In this document: one piece after another, positions 11,254-21,006 of the stretch
Numbering within the stretch: the first letter of the stretch is position 1
How the letters are laid out: each line of letters opens with the position of its first letter
Source: Eudorina sp. 2006-703-Eu-15
Taxonomy: Eukaryota > Chlorophyta > Chlorophyceae > Chlamydomonadales > Volvocaceae
Assembly (NCBI GenBank): GCA_003117195.1
Contig: BDSI01000015.1
Span: 48,501 to 112,500 of the forward strand
Reading direction: 5' to 3'
Length of the DNA stretch: 64,000 bases
Translations under genes and position numbers: made by a program
Notes under the pieces: model-generated
Databases searched by the model: none
The model's input: the letters and a program-made list of their open reading frames with translations, nothing else
Told to the model about the DNA's origin: nothing

Positions 11254-12871
11254 ATGGATCCGCGTCTCGTTCTTTCGCATGCGCTGTATGCGCTTCCCTC
11301 CGGGCAGCAGCACGGAGTAGGCTATGACCCCACTCAAATGCCTACATTTGTAACATACAACTCAGCAAGCAACATGGTCTCGCCTCTTGCTGTTCAAGGC
11401 CTTCCGCGTGGCATGCCGAACATCTCGAACGTTCTCCCCGAGCTCAGCCAAACAGCGACCCCGTACGCTCATCCTGCACCAGCTGCGCCTTCATCGACTT
11501 TCGCCGCGCCATCTGCAGAGACGATTCCATCTGCGGACGGCAGCAGCGAAAATAACAGCGATGTGGAGGCGGACAGCGAAACTGAGGGCGCCACCCCGTC
11601 AGCTAGCACCAGCAGTGCCGCCAAGACGACCAAGGGCAAGAAGAAAAAGAATGAGTCAGCCTGGCCGCGCGTGCATTGCAGTTCGCTGCTGCGTGTGTCC
11701 GTGCTAACCAAGTTGGCAGCTGCAACAAAGAAGAGGGGTGCTTCCATGTCGCCGGCGGAGGTGGACGCGTTTTTCGACAGTGTCAGGAAAGAGGTGAAAG
11801 ACAAAGTGACCGCTGACGAGGAAGCATCCAGGAAGGAGGGGAACACAGAAGAGGCCAATCAACTGGCGGCTCACCTGAAGGCCATTACGAAGCTGGAGGC
11901 AATCCACCAGCAGAGGAAGGGGGCCACATGGAACAGCCTGGTTTGGACCTGGGTGACCAACATCAATGGACACGGGTGAGTGGAAACGAGGAAGCAGAAT
12001 GCAGGGGGCGGGGGGCAGCAAGGGGCGGGCGGGGCGGGGCTTAACAAACAGTGGGGATACAAATGGGAGTGTCGTGGAGGCGGGGGTAATGATTGGATTT
12101 CATTGGTGGCGAGGGTGGTTGAACTAGCGTTCACGCAAGGGGCCGGGGAGGGGCGGGGGAAGGGGGGGAGGAGGTCGGGAAGTAAGGGGGAGGGAAGTTT
12201 CGGTATTTATATCATCAGGGTGTGTGGGGAGGGGAAATAATCCAAAAGAACAGCACAGGGCACAGGGCATCTGCATCCTGAAAAACACCCCTGGGATCCT
12301 GTGTACCTTTAGTGTAGGTCCAAGGTTAGGAAGGGGGGCAAGTTCAGCGTCGCTGCCCTCCAGAATGAGAACCAAGAAACCGAGCTGAAGGAGGCCGCTA
12401 AAGTTCTCCAGCGCTTCTCCGACCTAGGTCACGGACTGGCCGGTGTGGAGACCATCAAACCGGCCCAGTTGCAGCAGCAGGCCATGCGCGAGGCCGCGCA
12501 CCAGAAGCGCAAGGCGGCGGAGGACCGCAAGGAGGAGCAGCAGAGGAAACAGTGCAAGTTGATGGAGGAGGTGGTCGAAGTTGTTAAGGTACGCTTTCAG
12601 GGGGGGGGATCGACTTCTCATTAACGGGTTTGTGAGTCCACGAGCACCTATCGTCGTTTGTTGATGGATTTGAGCAAATGCCCTGTGTTGTGTGCATGGG
12701 CCACAGGAGAAGGCGGGGCAGCAGGGAGACCTGTGCGAGCAAATCGCCCGCAGCAACGACCTTAAGGAGAAGGATATCGCAGTCAAGGCGGATATCGCAT
12801 CCATGATGCGCCAACTCATCGGACACTACGTGGCGGCCCAGCAGGCGCGTCAGCAGCCCTCCCAGCCGTGA
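11254..12871 (+). CDS. T1: transposon-encoded charged coiled-coil protein, family unknown
   Basis: Three exons (11254-11975, 12318-12588, 12707-12871) join in frame to 385 residues. Residues 1-120 are rich in Ser, Thr, Pro and Ala, with an acidic stretch at about 98-111. A lysine cluster at 127-132 could be a nuclear localisation signal. A central region (about 137-245) has spaced tryptophans at 137, 226, 231 and 233. The rest is charged and Gln/Glu/Lys-rich, with strong coiled-coil character. In PIF/Harbinger elements a second protein with a Myb/SANT-like domain carries the transposase to DNA and the nucleus. T1 sits where such a partner would be, and the tryptophan-bearing region could be a diverged DNA-binding domain, but I see no convincing Myb signature. 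The ATG is the first in this long frame, about 220 bases inside the left end. Confidence 0.75.
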
Positions 12872-13764
12872 CTGTTTCCATGTGCGCCTCGAAGGGGAAA
12901 AAATGTGCCGCACTCACATCACACTCCCATGCGCGCGGACTACGAATACTGTTGCGTATGCAGGTTTTTTTAATGGTTTGCTAGTGGATGCGCGTCAGTT
13001 TCGGCGATCCTTCAGGCCTGCGGGTGTAGCATGGCCGTGTTCGTTCGGGTGGTACTTCTAGGCCACGCATTACGGATCATACTGATTTTCTATGCTTTTA
13101 TATCCAGGTGTCTACGCTTTTATTTCCAAGTGTCGGCAAAGGTCAGATTCGTCCGGGAGCAAAGGGGGTGTAGCGTGGATCGATGCGTTTTGCTTGTTTG
13201 CTTTACCCTAGCACTAATAGTTCACGCATCCTTGTCAAAAAAAAATAATCATGCTTTATTGTGATTAAATTCCAAATGTCGGCAAAGGGCAGAGGTCGTC
13301 AAGCCCTGAGGGGGTGGCTCTTGTTGTTGGCTTTATCTCGAGGTGATGCTGTGTTGCTAAACAGACCCGAATCGGTTGGTCTTATAAAATAAGAATTGTA
13401 AAAGTCAACGGAATTATGGTGTGCGGTCAAGAAATGTGAGAAAGGGTGGGCAGAACGGATGCGCCAGCCGTGACGGTTAATCAACGAACCTGTGGGTGTT
13501 GGCGGGTCGGCGGGCGGGGATGCTATACCCCCCCTTTGACCCGTAGTACATATGGCCCAGGTAACCCACGACACCCACGAGACCCATCGTACCCATCATA
13601 CATCAGAGACCCATGTTATTCGCAATCAACAGCTACGGTCACAAGGCCCAACGGATGGTTTGAGCGCAGTTCAGGCAAAGACATAAAAGCGGCGCTGCAT
13701 CAGTATGTTCTCACGACAGACTCTCACAAATTTTAACACTGTTTTGTTCTGAGTATAGCGCACG
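12872..13764. other. Element-internal region between T1 and T2, no gene seen
   Basis: About 0.9 kb has only one short open frame (13031-13264), without a recognisable domain. It should hold the T1 3' end and the T2 promoter. AT-rich tracts lie near 13240-13275 and 13385-13400. Two CTTTTATWTCCA-like direct repeats occur near 13095-13130. Confidence 0.5.
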
Positions 13765-16700
13765 ATGGACGTAGAGGAAAGGATCGCCGCCTTGAACAGG
13801 AATCAGCTACTGCCAGGCGTCGAGCATGTTGAGCGAGATGACTCTCTGCAGGCTGCTTTTGAGGGAAAAGTGCAATTTAAGCAACTCAACTTGATAGCAG
13901 GATGCGGCGGCTCGGGAAAGACCACAGTAGCCATCGCAACTACGTGCATCATCTTATGCGGAGGTCGCCTAGGCCGCGAGTGCTTCGATCCCTATCCTTC
14001 CATCGAGTTCAACGGCGAACTCTATCCTCCACGTGCCCTAATAATCGAGGGCGAGGGCCGCATCGCCTACGCCAAGGAGCTGCTTTACAACATGTGCGCA
14101 CCGGATGGCTTCTCACCATCCTTTAACGCATTCGACCAGGTAAGCACGCACTAAGATGCAATGTGAAGCAAACAATAACTCCTAGTTTGCGCCGAGGTGA
14201 TGGGACAGGTGACGAAACCTTTTACGTGACTCCCCATCCGCAGATCAAGTTCGTCGAGGCCGGCACCCCGCAGCGCCTTTATCTTGACAACGACTTTCTG
14301 TTCGGTAGTCGGCGTGGAAAGTGCCTTTTGGAAGACCTCGAACAGCGCCTGAAGGACCCTTCGGTCGTCGTCGTGGTTATTGACTCGCTGCTCACCGTTC
14401 TCGGCGGTGGCCAGGAGGTAATAATACCTGTAACCTGGGTGATGGGCACGAGACACAGCTATGTAGTGATAGATGTGTAAAGTTCGGCCCCTTTCGTTCG
14501 CCCCTTGCAACTTGAGTGTCGTGACCGCTGGGTGGAGCGCCCCCTGCATTCTACCCGCTCTACCCTATACTCCATTCCTATGCCTAGAAATAGGCGCTGA
14601 CCGGAATGTCCCTGCACCCCCCCTCCCCCCCCCCCCGCTCCTTCTCGCCCCCCTCGTCCCCCGTAGTCTGCAAACGACGGAAGAATGATGCAGACGATCA
14701 TGATGAGGCTGGCTCATTTGGCAGACGTGAACGGTGTGACGATCATGCTCATCCACCACGCAAACAAGAAGGGGCAGGAAGCCATCGCCAAGGGGCAGCG
14801 ACCCTCCGCAAGCATCATTGGTGGCGCTGCAGCCATAACCAATGTCCCCCGGCAGGTAACCTTCGTCGCCCCGGTGGTGTCATCCGACGGTGTGGCGGAC
14901 CCTGAGTGGAAGCTGGTGAGTTGGCACGGGACAGAATGTTTACTATGCAACCTAACCCCTAGAGGGCGGAATTCGGCTATCAGATTAGGGTCACTTTCTT
15001 GGATTTTTGTGCCTTGCCCTTCCCACCTCCGCCCCCCCCCCCTCCCACCGTCACAATGTTGGTGTATGTGCCGCGCCCCTCCCCACCGCCGACCCTTCCA
15101 TGCTTGGCAGTGCACGACCTTTTATTGACTCCCCTCCCCCCTCTCCATGCTCTCACCTACACGTACACAGCTTATGAGTGTCAAGTCCAACTGCGCGGAA
15201 ACAAACTCCGTCACCTACTTCCGTGTTGCGAGGGACCCGTCTGGGGCCATCAGCATTCCCAACGAGACCCCGCCTGCTCACGTCGTGCGTGATGCGTCGT
15301 CAAGGGCGCAGGCAGAGCTGCAGCGCGAACAAGAGGGCATCGCCACCATCCTAAGATGTATCCACAACGCAGGGTACGCATTCCCTCCTAGGTTTGTGTG
15401 CGTGTGTGATTATAGGGTGGTGTACGACAAGTAGTCAAGAAATCGATCTTTCCATTAATGTCTGAGAGGCTTTCATAGGTATTGTAGCTCTGCCTTTCCT
15501 GCCCCTGATGCACACAGATGCCCGCGGCCTGCCTCAGTGCACCTCGCTCCTTCCCCTTTTTCATCGGTCCCACAGGCGGCACGGGGCGGCGTGGGCAGCC
15601 ATCGACACTCAAATGCAGGGGGCGGGCTACAAGCCTGCAGAGCTCCAGAAGACGCGGGCCTTCCTGCTGGACAAGTGCATGATCCGCGAGGACAGTGGAG
15701 GGTGAGACATGTCATTCCTGCCCCAGCTTGGTATCCGAGGAGCATTGTTTTATCTCTGACCTGCCCGCATTGTATTCGTCCAGAGGGGATTGTGATGCCA
15801 CCACTGCCCCCCACCCACCCAGATGCATTACTACGCCTCCCCCCTGCCCCGGGCCCCCCCCTCGCTCCCGACCGCACACCTGTGCAGGTCAGTCTCGAGA
15901 TGCTTCCTCACGCCTGACGGCGTGTCAGGCATGAAGGCGCTGGAAGACTGCAAGAAAGCCAAGAACAGCGCTCGTGGAGGCCCCAGGCTGGCTGCTGCAC
16001 CACCTGCGGTCTCCAGGCATTGGTGGCAGCAGCAGCCCCCGCCCCGCCCCCTGCCGCCCCCAGGCCTGGGGATGACCGGCCGCCTCACCCCAAGTATGGC
16101 CGCACCGCCACCACCTCTATGCCTTTCTACGCCCCCGCCACCGGACTACCCAGCCCATCCGCCAGGGGTACTGCCCGTCGCCACCGGCAGGCTTGCAGGA
16201 CCGCTGGCCCCTGCACGGTGCCGCTGCCGCCGACCAATTTGCCGCCTCCTCCGCCCCCAGCCGATGCCACCTCCCCCGCCGCCTCCATTGCACCGGTACG
16301 ACGACCACCTGCCTGCCGCTGCTGGCTACAACCCTTCCGGCTTCATCTCTGGTGCCGCTCCAGTGCAACCACAGCAGCAACCTCCCCGATCACCTTTCGG
16401 CTGCAACACCGCCAACGCCGCCAGCGCCGCCATAGCGTTCAACCCCTCATGCCTGCAGGGGTGCTGCCGACCCCCTTCTGTGCAGCACAGCGGGCACCCA
16501 CACAGCACCGCCGCCGCCCCTCAGCCCTCCGCCTCCCCCGTCTTCCGGCTGTTTCGGGCGCCGCAGCAGCAGCCACCGTTGCAAGCGTGCAGTGACGCGC
16601 CGCCCGCCGCCGCCCCCGCCCCCCGCACCACCTCGGCACCATCAGCAAGTGGGCACGAGCAGCCGCTTCCCTCGTCCCGGGTTGGTAGCGCCGCAGTTGC

Positions 16701-17394
16701 CGCCGCTGCCGCCGCTGCACCTTCCCCCTGGCCGCCCCTATCATCGGTGCAGCACAGCGGACACCCACACAGCACCGCCGCCGCCCCTCAGCCCTCCGCC
16801 TCCCCCGTCTTCCGGCTGTTTCGGGCGCCGCAGCAGCAGCCACCGTTGCAAGCGTGCAGTGACGCGCCGCCCGCCGCCGCCCCCGCCCCCCGCACCACCT
16901 CGGCACCATCAGCAAGTGGGCACGAGCAGCCGCTTCCCTCGTCCCGGGTTGGTAGCGCCGCAGTTGCCGCCGCCGCCGCCGCTGCACCTCCCCCTGGCCG
17001 CCCCTATCATCGGTGCAGCACAGCGGACACCCACACAGCACCGCCGCCGCCCCTCAGCCCTCCGCCTCCCCCGTCTTCCGGCTGTTTCGGGCGCCGCAGC
17101 AGCAGCCACCGTTGCAAGCGTGCAGTGACGCGCCGCCCGCCGCCGCCCCCGCCCCGCGCACCACCTCGGCACCATCAGCAAGTGGGCATGAGCAGCCGCT
17201 TCCCTCGTCCCGGGTTGGTAGCGCCGCAGTTGCCGCCGCCGCCGCCGCTGCACCGTCCCCCGGCCGCCCCTATCATCGGTGCAGCACAGCGGGCACCCAC
17301 ACAGCACCGCCGCCGCCCCTCAGCCCTCCGCCTCCCCCGTCTTCCGGCTGTTTCGGGCGCCGCAGCAGCAGCCACCGTTGCAAGCGTGCAGTGA
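13765..17394 (+). CDS. T2: RepA-like (AAA_25) RecA-fold ATPase with proline-rich repeat tail
   Basis: Six exons: 13765-14139, 14244-14417, 14667-14915, 15171-15373, 15576-15701 and 15888 onward, all phases consistent. Residues 46-53 are a Walker A motif, GCGGSGKT. Residues 91-98 (ALIIEGEG) match the strand carrying the catalytic Glu of RepA-type helicases. Residues 167-175 (VVVVIDSLL) are Walker B with Asp172. LIHHANKKG at about 212-219 and a conserved block SIIGGAAAITNVPR match the sensor and arginine region of plasmid RepA/AAA_25 ATPases. Residues about 315-400 (exons 4-6) look helical and could be a winged helix. Exon 6 runs into 266/267-bp minisatellite repeats coding Pro/Ala/Ser-rich sequence, and the frame stops at 17394. 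Since the period is not always a multiple of three, the natural C-terminus may instead be the frame ending at 18296 (NPYLVNGAPKVPPGL). Role in transposition is inferred from location: ATP-dependent target selection or DNA unwinding. Confidence 0.8.
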
Positions 17395-17931
17395 CGCGCC
17401 GCCCGCCGCCGCCCCCGCCCGCGCACCACCTCGGCACCATCAGCAAGTGGGACTGAGCAGCCGCTTCCATCGTCCCGGGTTGGTAGCGCCGCAGTTGCCG
17501 CCGCCGCCGCCGCTGCACCGTCCCCCCGGCCGCCCCTATCATCGGTGCAGCACAGCGGGCACCCACACAGCACCGCCGCCGCCCCTCAGCCCTCCGCCTC
17601 CCCCGTCTTCCGGCTGTTTCGGGCGCCGCAGCAGCAGCCACCGTTGCAAGCGTGCAGTGACGCGCCGCCCGCCGCCGCCCCCGCCCCTCGCACCACCTCG
17701 GCACCACCAGCAAGTGGGCACGAGCAGCCGCTTCCCTCGTCCCGGGTTGGTAGCGCCGCAGTTGCCGCCGCCGCCGCCGCTGCACCGTCCCCCTGGCCGC
17801 CCCTATCATCGGTGCAGCACAGCGGACACCCACACAGCACCGCCGCCGCCCCTCAGCCCTCCGCCTCCCCCGTCTTCCGGCTGTTTCGGGCGCCGCAGCA
17901 GCAGCCACCGTTGCAAGCGTGCAGTGACGCG
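16481..17931 (+). repeat. Coding minisatellite, about 5.4 copies of a 266/267-bp unit
   Basis: Units start with TGCAGCACAGCGG at 16481, 16748, 17014, 17280, 17546 and 17813, so the periods are 267, 266, 266, 266 and 267. Length differences come from runs of C before GGCCGCCCC. Each unit is nearly stop-free in more than one frame, so long open frames appear on both strands. Only the plus-strand frame continuing from the ATPase is likely to be used. The last unit is partial and runs into unique sequence after 17931. Confidence 0.93.
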
Positions 17932-18296
17932 CAGCCTCCCAATGGAACCACCCATGTGATGCGGTACAGCCGCGGTTTAGTGAATGGACCCGCCGTGCCG
18001 GACACCACTGCAGCACCCAAGTCCACCGCTAACCACAGGAAGCGGCCAAACGACGGGTCCTCCACCGGCAACGTCGCTCAGCCGCCACCTACCCGCTCCC
18101 GGGCTGATTTACCCGCCCCGGGCACAGGGGTATGGCTAAACGGTCTGTGGCATTACAGCCGCGGGATCAGAACACCACCCTACACCACCGCCGCATACCT
18201 AACAGGCAGAGCTACCCATGCACTTCCGTCCACGGTGTTTGGTGGGGAAACCCGTACCTGGTCAACGGGGCACCGAAGGTGCCACCAGGGTTGTAA
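17932..18296 (+). other. Possible C-terminal tail of T2 after the minisatellite
   Basis: Unique sequence after the repeats is open. In the second element copy (30199-30564) one frame runs through a Thr/Arg-rich stretch to GVWWGNPYLVNGAPKVPPGL and a TAA. In copy 1 the same frame is broken by one missing C near 18116-18119 (CCGCCCCGGG against CCGCCCCCGGG). This may be the true end of T2 if the repeat region is one or two bases wrong. Confidence 0.45.
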
Positions 18297-18744
18297 ACGA
18301 CCACTATAACAACTGTCTTGGCGCAGGGGGCGGGTTTTGTGCAGTTTTTAGGTTCCCGCTGTCAGTCCAATTGTTTTTGTAAGATGGTGGTGGTGGGTGG
18401 TGGTGGGCCCCAAACCCGTGTCTGTCGACATATGTCCTCTGAGGTTGAGTGGACGTCTCTCCATCAAGTTAATGCGCGGTTCGGTATAACTCGTGGTAAC
18501 AAAACATTTATGTGACTGGTATTATGTGTGTGGTTTTTCTCGCAACCCCCCCTCCCACGCCCCCCCCCCCCCGTGGACCGCGAACCTCTCATGGGATGTT
18601 AGCAATAGAAGCTCGACAGCAAAAACCCAGGTGTCGGCACTCTGGGGGTATTATGCGGTCTGCTGTATGTCAGTGTGGCCTGACAGGCTGCGTGTGTGGG
18701 GGCGTGCTTGTACGGCAATGACACGATGTTGTAACAGTCAGACG
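18297..18744. other. Convergent gap between T2 and T3, no gene seen
   Basis: About 450 bp separate the 3' ends of the two convergent genes. The stretch has G-rich (GGTGGTGG) and C-rich (CCCCCCCCCC) runs and no domain-bearing frame. It presumably holds both 3' untranslated regions. Confidence 0.5.
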
Positions 18745-20025
18745 TTAAAAATTGTCCAGTAGCTGCTGCCCCTCCGGGGAGTCCAAGAAAGCGCGCACAC
18801 GCCTGGCGTTCGACCTTTCCCAGTCATTGCCAACTCCCCTCAACACCGCCTGCTCCCACCCCTCCATAGAGAGCAGAAACCTCTCCCCACGGATATACTT
18901 CCTGTTGACACGCATGTAAAAATTCATCAGCTGGCAGCAAAGCATGAAGACCACGCTTGCCCTTGGGAGAGATTGGCGCCAAGTGCCTGAAATCATTCCA
19001 AACTTTGCCTTCATTGCGCCAAACAGGAACTCAACGACCACCCTGTACCTTCGCACAAGCCTGTTGTACGACCGCTGGTCGTTGGCCAAACCTGTGCCCC
19101 CTCGCGGCCTCTTGATGGGCGTCACTAGTCCGCAAGATTCAAACCCATTGTCCGCGAGCAATGTCTGCCCAGGTGCAAAGTACTGGCCCCTGCGGGTAAA
19201 GAGGTCAGATGCACGGTAGGCTACTCCATCATGCGTTTTCCCCGTAAAGCCTGTACGCACTGCCAGGATACGCCCTCGCCAATCACAAACAACTAAGTGG
19301 TTCAAAAAATGTCTTTTCTTGCGCCCGTTGTAGAATAACGGCTCATCCGCACCGGGGCGCTGAATGTACTGAGCGGTCCCATCCACGACACCGATGGGCG
19401 ACTGACCGCCTAGCGGCGGCATACTACTTGCCAACGTCCGCCTAGAAGCGGGGTCAGGCCACTGAACGCAGTCCTCCGTGGCCACCAAAACGCACTCGAC
19501 GACGTGCCAGAAGTCCTCAGAGACGGACGCAATGTTGAGACCTGACATGGCGCACATGCGAACGAGGCGGTCGTTGTCCTTCAGACGCAGGAGGCAAAGG
19601 AAGACACGTGTCCGTGGATCAAGCTTGTGAGTCCGGCCACCTTTCGTAGCTTTCTGACGGTTGAGAGGCCTCCTGCCGCGCACATCACGAGGCTTAAGAA
19701 GGTAACTTTCTGGTCTGCCCGGGTCCATAACAAGAGCCATCAACTGGTCAAATTGAGATGGTGTAAAATTTGTGAGCGCCTTGAAAAGCGTTGGGTTGGT
19801 GACATACTGCGAGTACAGGTCGCGCGCAGGCCCGACGCCATACGAAATGCTCATTCTGGAGCTGAAAACTGTGTTCACCAACGCCCCAAAGGAAGAACTA
19901 AGCAGCGATTGAGTCCCAGCGGCAGCGGCAAACGTAGCGATCGCTGTCCAGTCGATGTCACCGTCATCTTCTAAGAGTATTGTGCAAAGCACCAAGAGCA
20001 GCGTTAGGAAACCAATATCGTCCAT
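18745..20025 (-). CDS. T3: HARBI1-type DDE transposase (DDE_Tnp_4 family)
   Basis: A single 426-codon exon on the minus strand starts about 105 bases inside the right inverted repeat. Candidate catalytic residues are Asp215 in GVVDGT, Asp292 in LLADNGF and Glu332 in VVEFLFG, with spacings of 76 and 39. Surrounding blocks fit the family: YNGRKKRHFLNHLVV after the first Asp, THDGVAYRAS before the second, and FGAMKAKFG after the Glu. The N-terminal 100 residues hold a hydrophobic stretch (5-18) and a helical region QFDQLMALVM, as in the helix-turn-helix part of PIF transposases. It should cut at the 33-bp inverted repeats, giving the 3-bp ACT duplication. All motifs are intact, so the enzyme could be functional. 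Confidence 0.93.
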   Translation of the reverse strand: MDDIGFLTLLLVLCTILLEDDGDIDWTAIATFAAAAGTQSLLSSSFGALVNTVFSSRMSISYGVGPARDLYSQYVTNPTLFKALTNFTPSQFDQLMALVMDPGRPESYLLKPRDVRGRRPLNRQKATKGGRTHKLDPRTRVFLCLLRLKDNDRLVRMCAMSGLNIASVSEDFWHVVECVLVATEDCVQWPDPASRRTLASSMPPLGGQSPIGVVDGTAQYIQRPGADEPLFYNGRKKRHFLNHLVVCDWRGRILAVRTGFTGKTHDGVAYRASDLFTRRGQYFAPGQTLLADNGFESCGLVTPIKRPRGGTGLANDQRSYNRLVRRYRVVVEFLFGAMKAKFGMISGTWRQSLPRASVVFMLCCQLMNFYMRVNRKYIRGERFLLSMEGWEQAVLRGVGNDWERSNARRVRAFLDSPEGQQLLDNF

Positions 20026-20129
20026 CTGTGCAATATTTCAATTTAATTTTAAATAAAATTTGGGGGGGGCCTTTAGGAAACATCATCCTATTTGGCCTGC
20101 AAGGCCGTACACTGAAATTTGCGGTGTCT

Positions 20130-20162
20130 CAAATTTGATGAAGGAGGTTTCCTAAAGACTCT
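20130..20162 (-). repeat. Right terminal inverted repeat, 33 bp
   Basis: Exact reverse complement of 11003-11035, followed by the ACT duplication at 20163-20165. A further TTTAGGAAAC motif lies inside the end at 20072-20081, in direct orientation relative to the left repeat. Confidence 0.97.
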
Positions 20163-20165
20163 ACT
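20163..20165. repeat. Right target-site duplication ACT
   Basis: Matches 11000-11002. The flanking sequence resumes with GTACTTGCGATGGG exactly as at the empty sites. Confidence 0.95.
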
Positions 20166-21006
20166 GTACTTGCGATGGGAGGTTCCACCCTGTTTCACCG
20201 GTTGCTCGGCCCTGCTCGGCCGGCCGAGCGCGGCCGGGAGATCCCAGATCGGAGTTGGTGCATTCACATGCTACAGGGTCGGGCCCTGTCGTAAAACTAT
20301 TGATATTTCGATATAAATTGTGGGAACGATACTTTCCGTCTGGGGGACTTCAGCCCACATTTACCCGTTCTGTATGTATTTGAGCACTACGTGCGGCTCT
20401 GTGCGTCTTGCAGATACGTCGATTGCCAAAGCGGGGTGATACCGCCCCTCGAAGCCGTCGCCACAGTAAGACTACCTGGTAAGTGCTGTGCCCGTGGTGG
20501 CAAATTTATGCTTGGAGCACGATGGCCATCATGCAGAGGGGCCCCACGCTCGCTGTGATATGGTGATGACGTACGATATGATGGCCATCACAGTAAAACT
20601 CGTTTATTTATTTATGTATTTGTAATGAGCCAATAAGGGCGCCTTCCGCTGACTTATACGAAGACACGCAGATAGGGCTCTTTGATGCTTCACCTGATGA
20701 ATTTATTGTTACCAATGTTTCCCTTAATGAGTGAGGTTGATTGTGCTACTGTGCGCCCGCGATGTCGTAAAGTCTGCGACGTTCTCCGACACCACCAACA
20801 TGTATAGAGATTGTCACTGCCAGCAACACCGGCAACAATTTAAAATGAATATAATCTCCCACGCTTTCCCACCATTCTCAGTGGTATTGGGGGACTAACC
20901 GAATCTCATATCCTCTCCGCTGCAACCCCTCCGGTGTTGCGGGCGTTCTTCATGTGCAGGAGCGCACACAAGACGACGCTGATTCCAGATAACGACGCGC
21001 GTCAAG

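Larger units (their letters stand above)
11003..20162 (+). mobile_element. PIF/Harbinger-like DNA transposon, complete copy, with RepA-like ATPase
   Basis: The 9160-bp element is bounded by perfect 33-bp inverted repeats and a 3-bp ACT duplication. Three sister array units preserve the empty site, so the ends are exact. It encodes T1 and T2 on the plus strand and the DDE transposase T3 on the minus strand, so T2 and T3 converge. A 3-bp duplication and a HARBI1-type transposase place it with PIF/Harbinger. That superfamily typically carries a transposase and a Myb/SANT-like protein; a RecA-fold ATPase is not a usual component that I know of. All three genes are open apart from uncertainty in the T2 tail, so the copy may be active or recently active. 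Confidence 0.93.

Noticed and set aside
16481..17931. Possible CRISPR-like or satellite array
   Set aside because: Units are 266 bp with no spacers, inside a eukaryotic gene; it is a coding minisatellite.
16439..18016. Long Arg- and Gly/Ala-rich minus-strand open frames over the minisatellite
   Set aside because: They are produced by the stop-free GC-rich repeat read backwards. The plus-strand frame continues from the spliced ATPase exons.
11003..20162. Assignment to ISL2EU/IS4EU or another eukaryotic DDE superfamily
   Set aside because: ISL2EU elements give 2-bp duplications and carry a YqaJ-type nuclease; here the duplication is 3 bp and no nuclease is seen.
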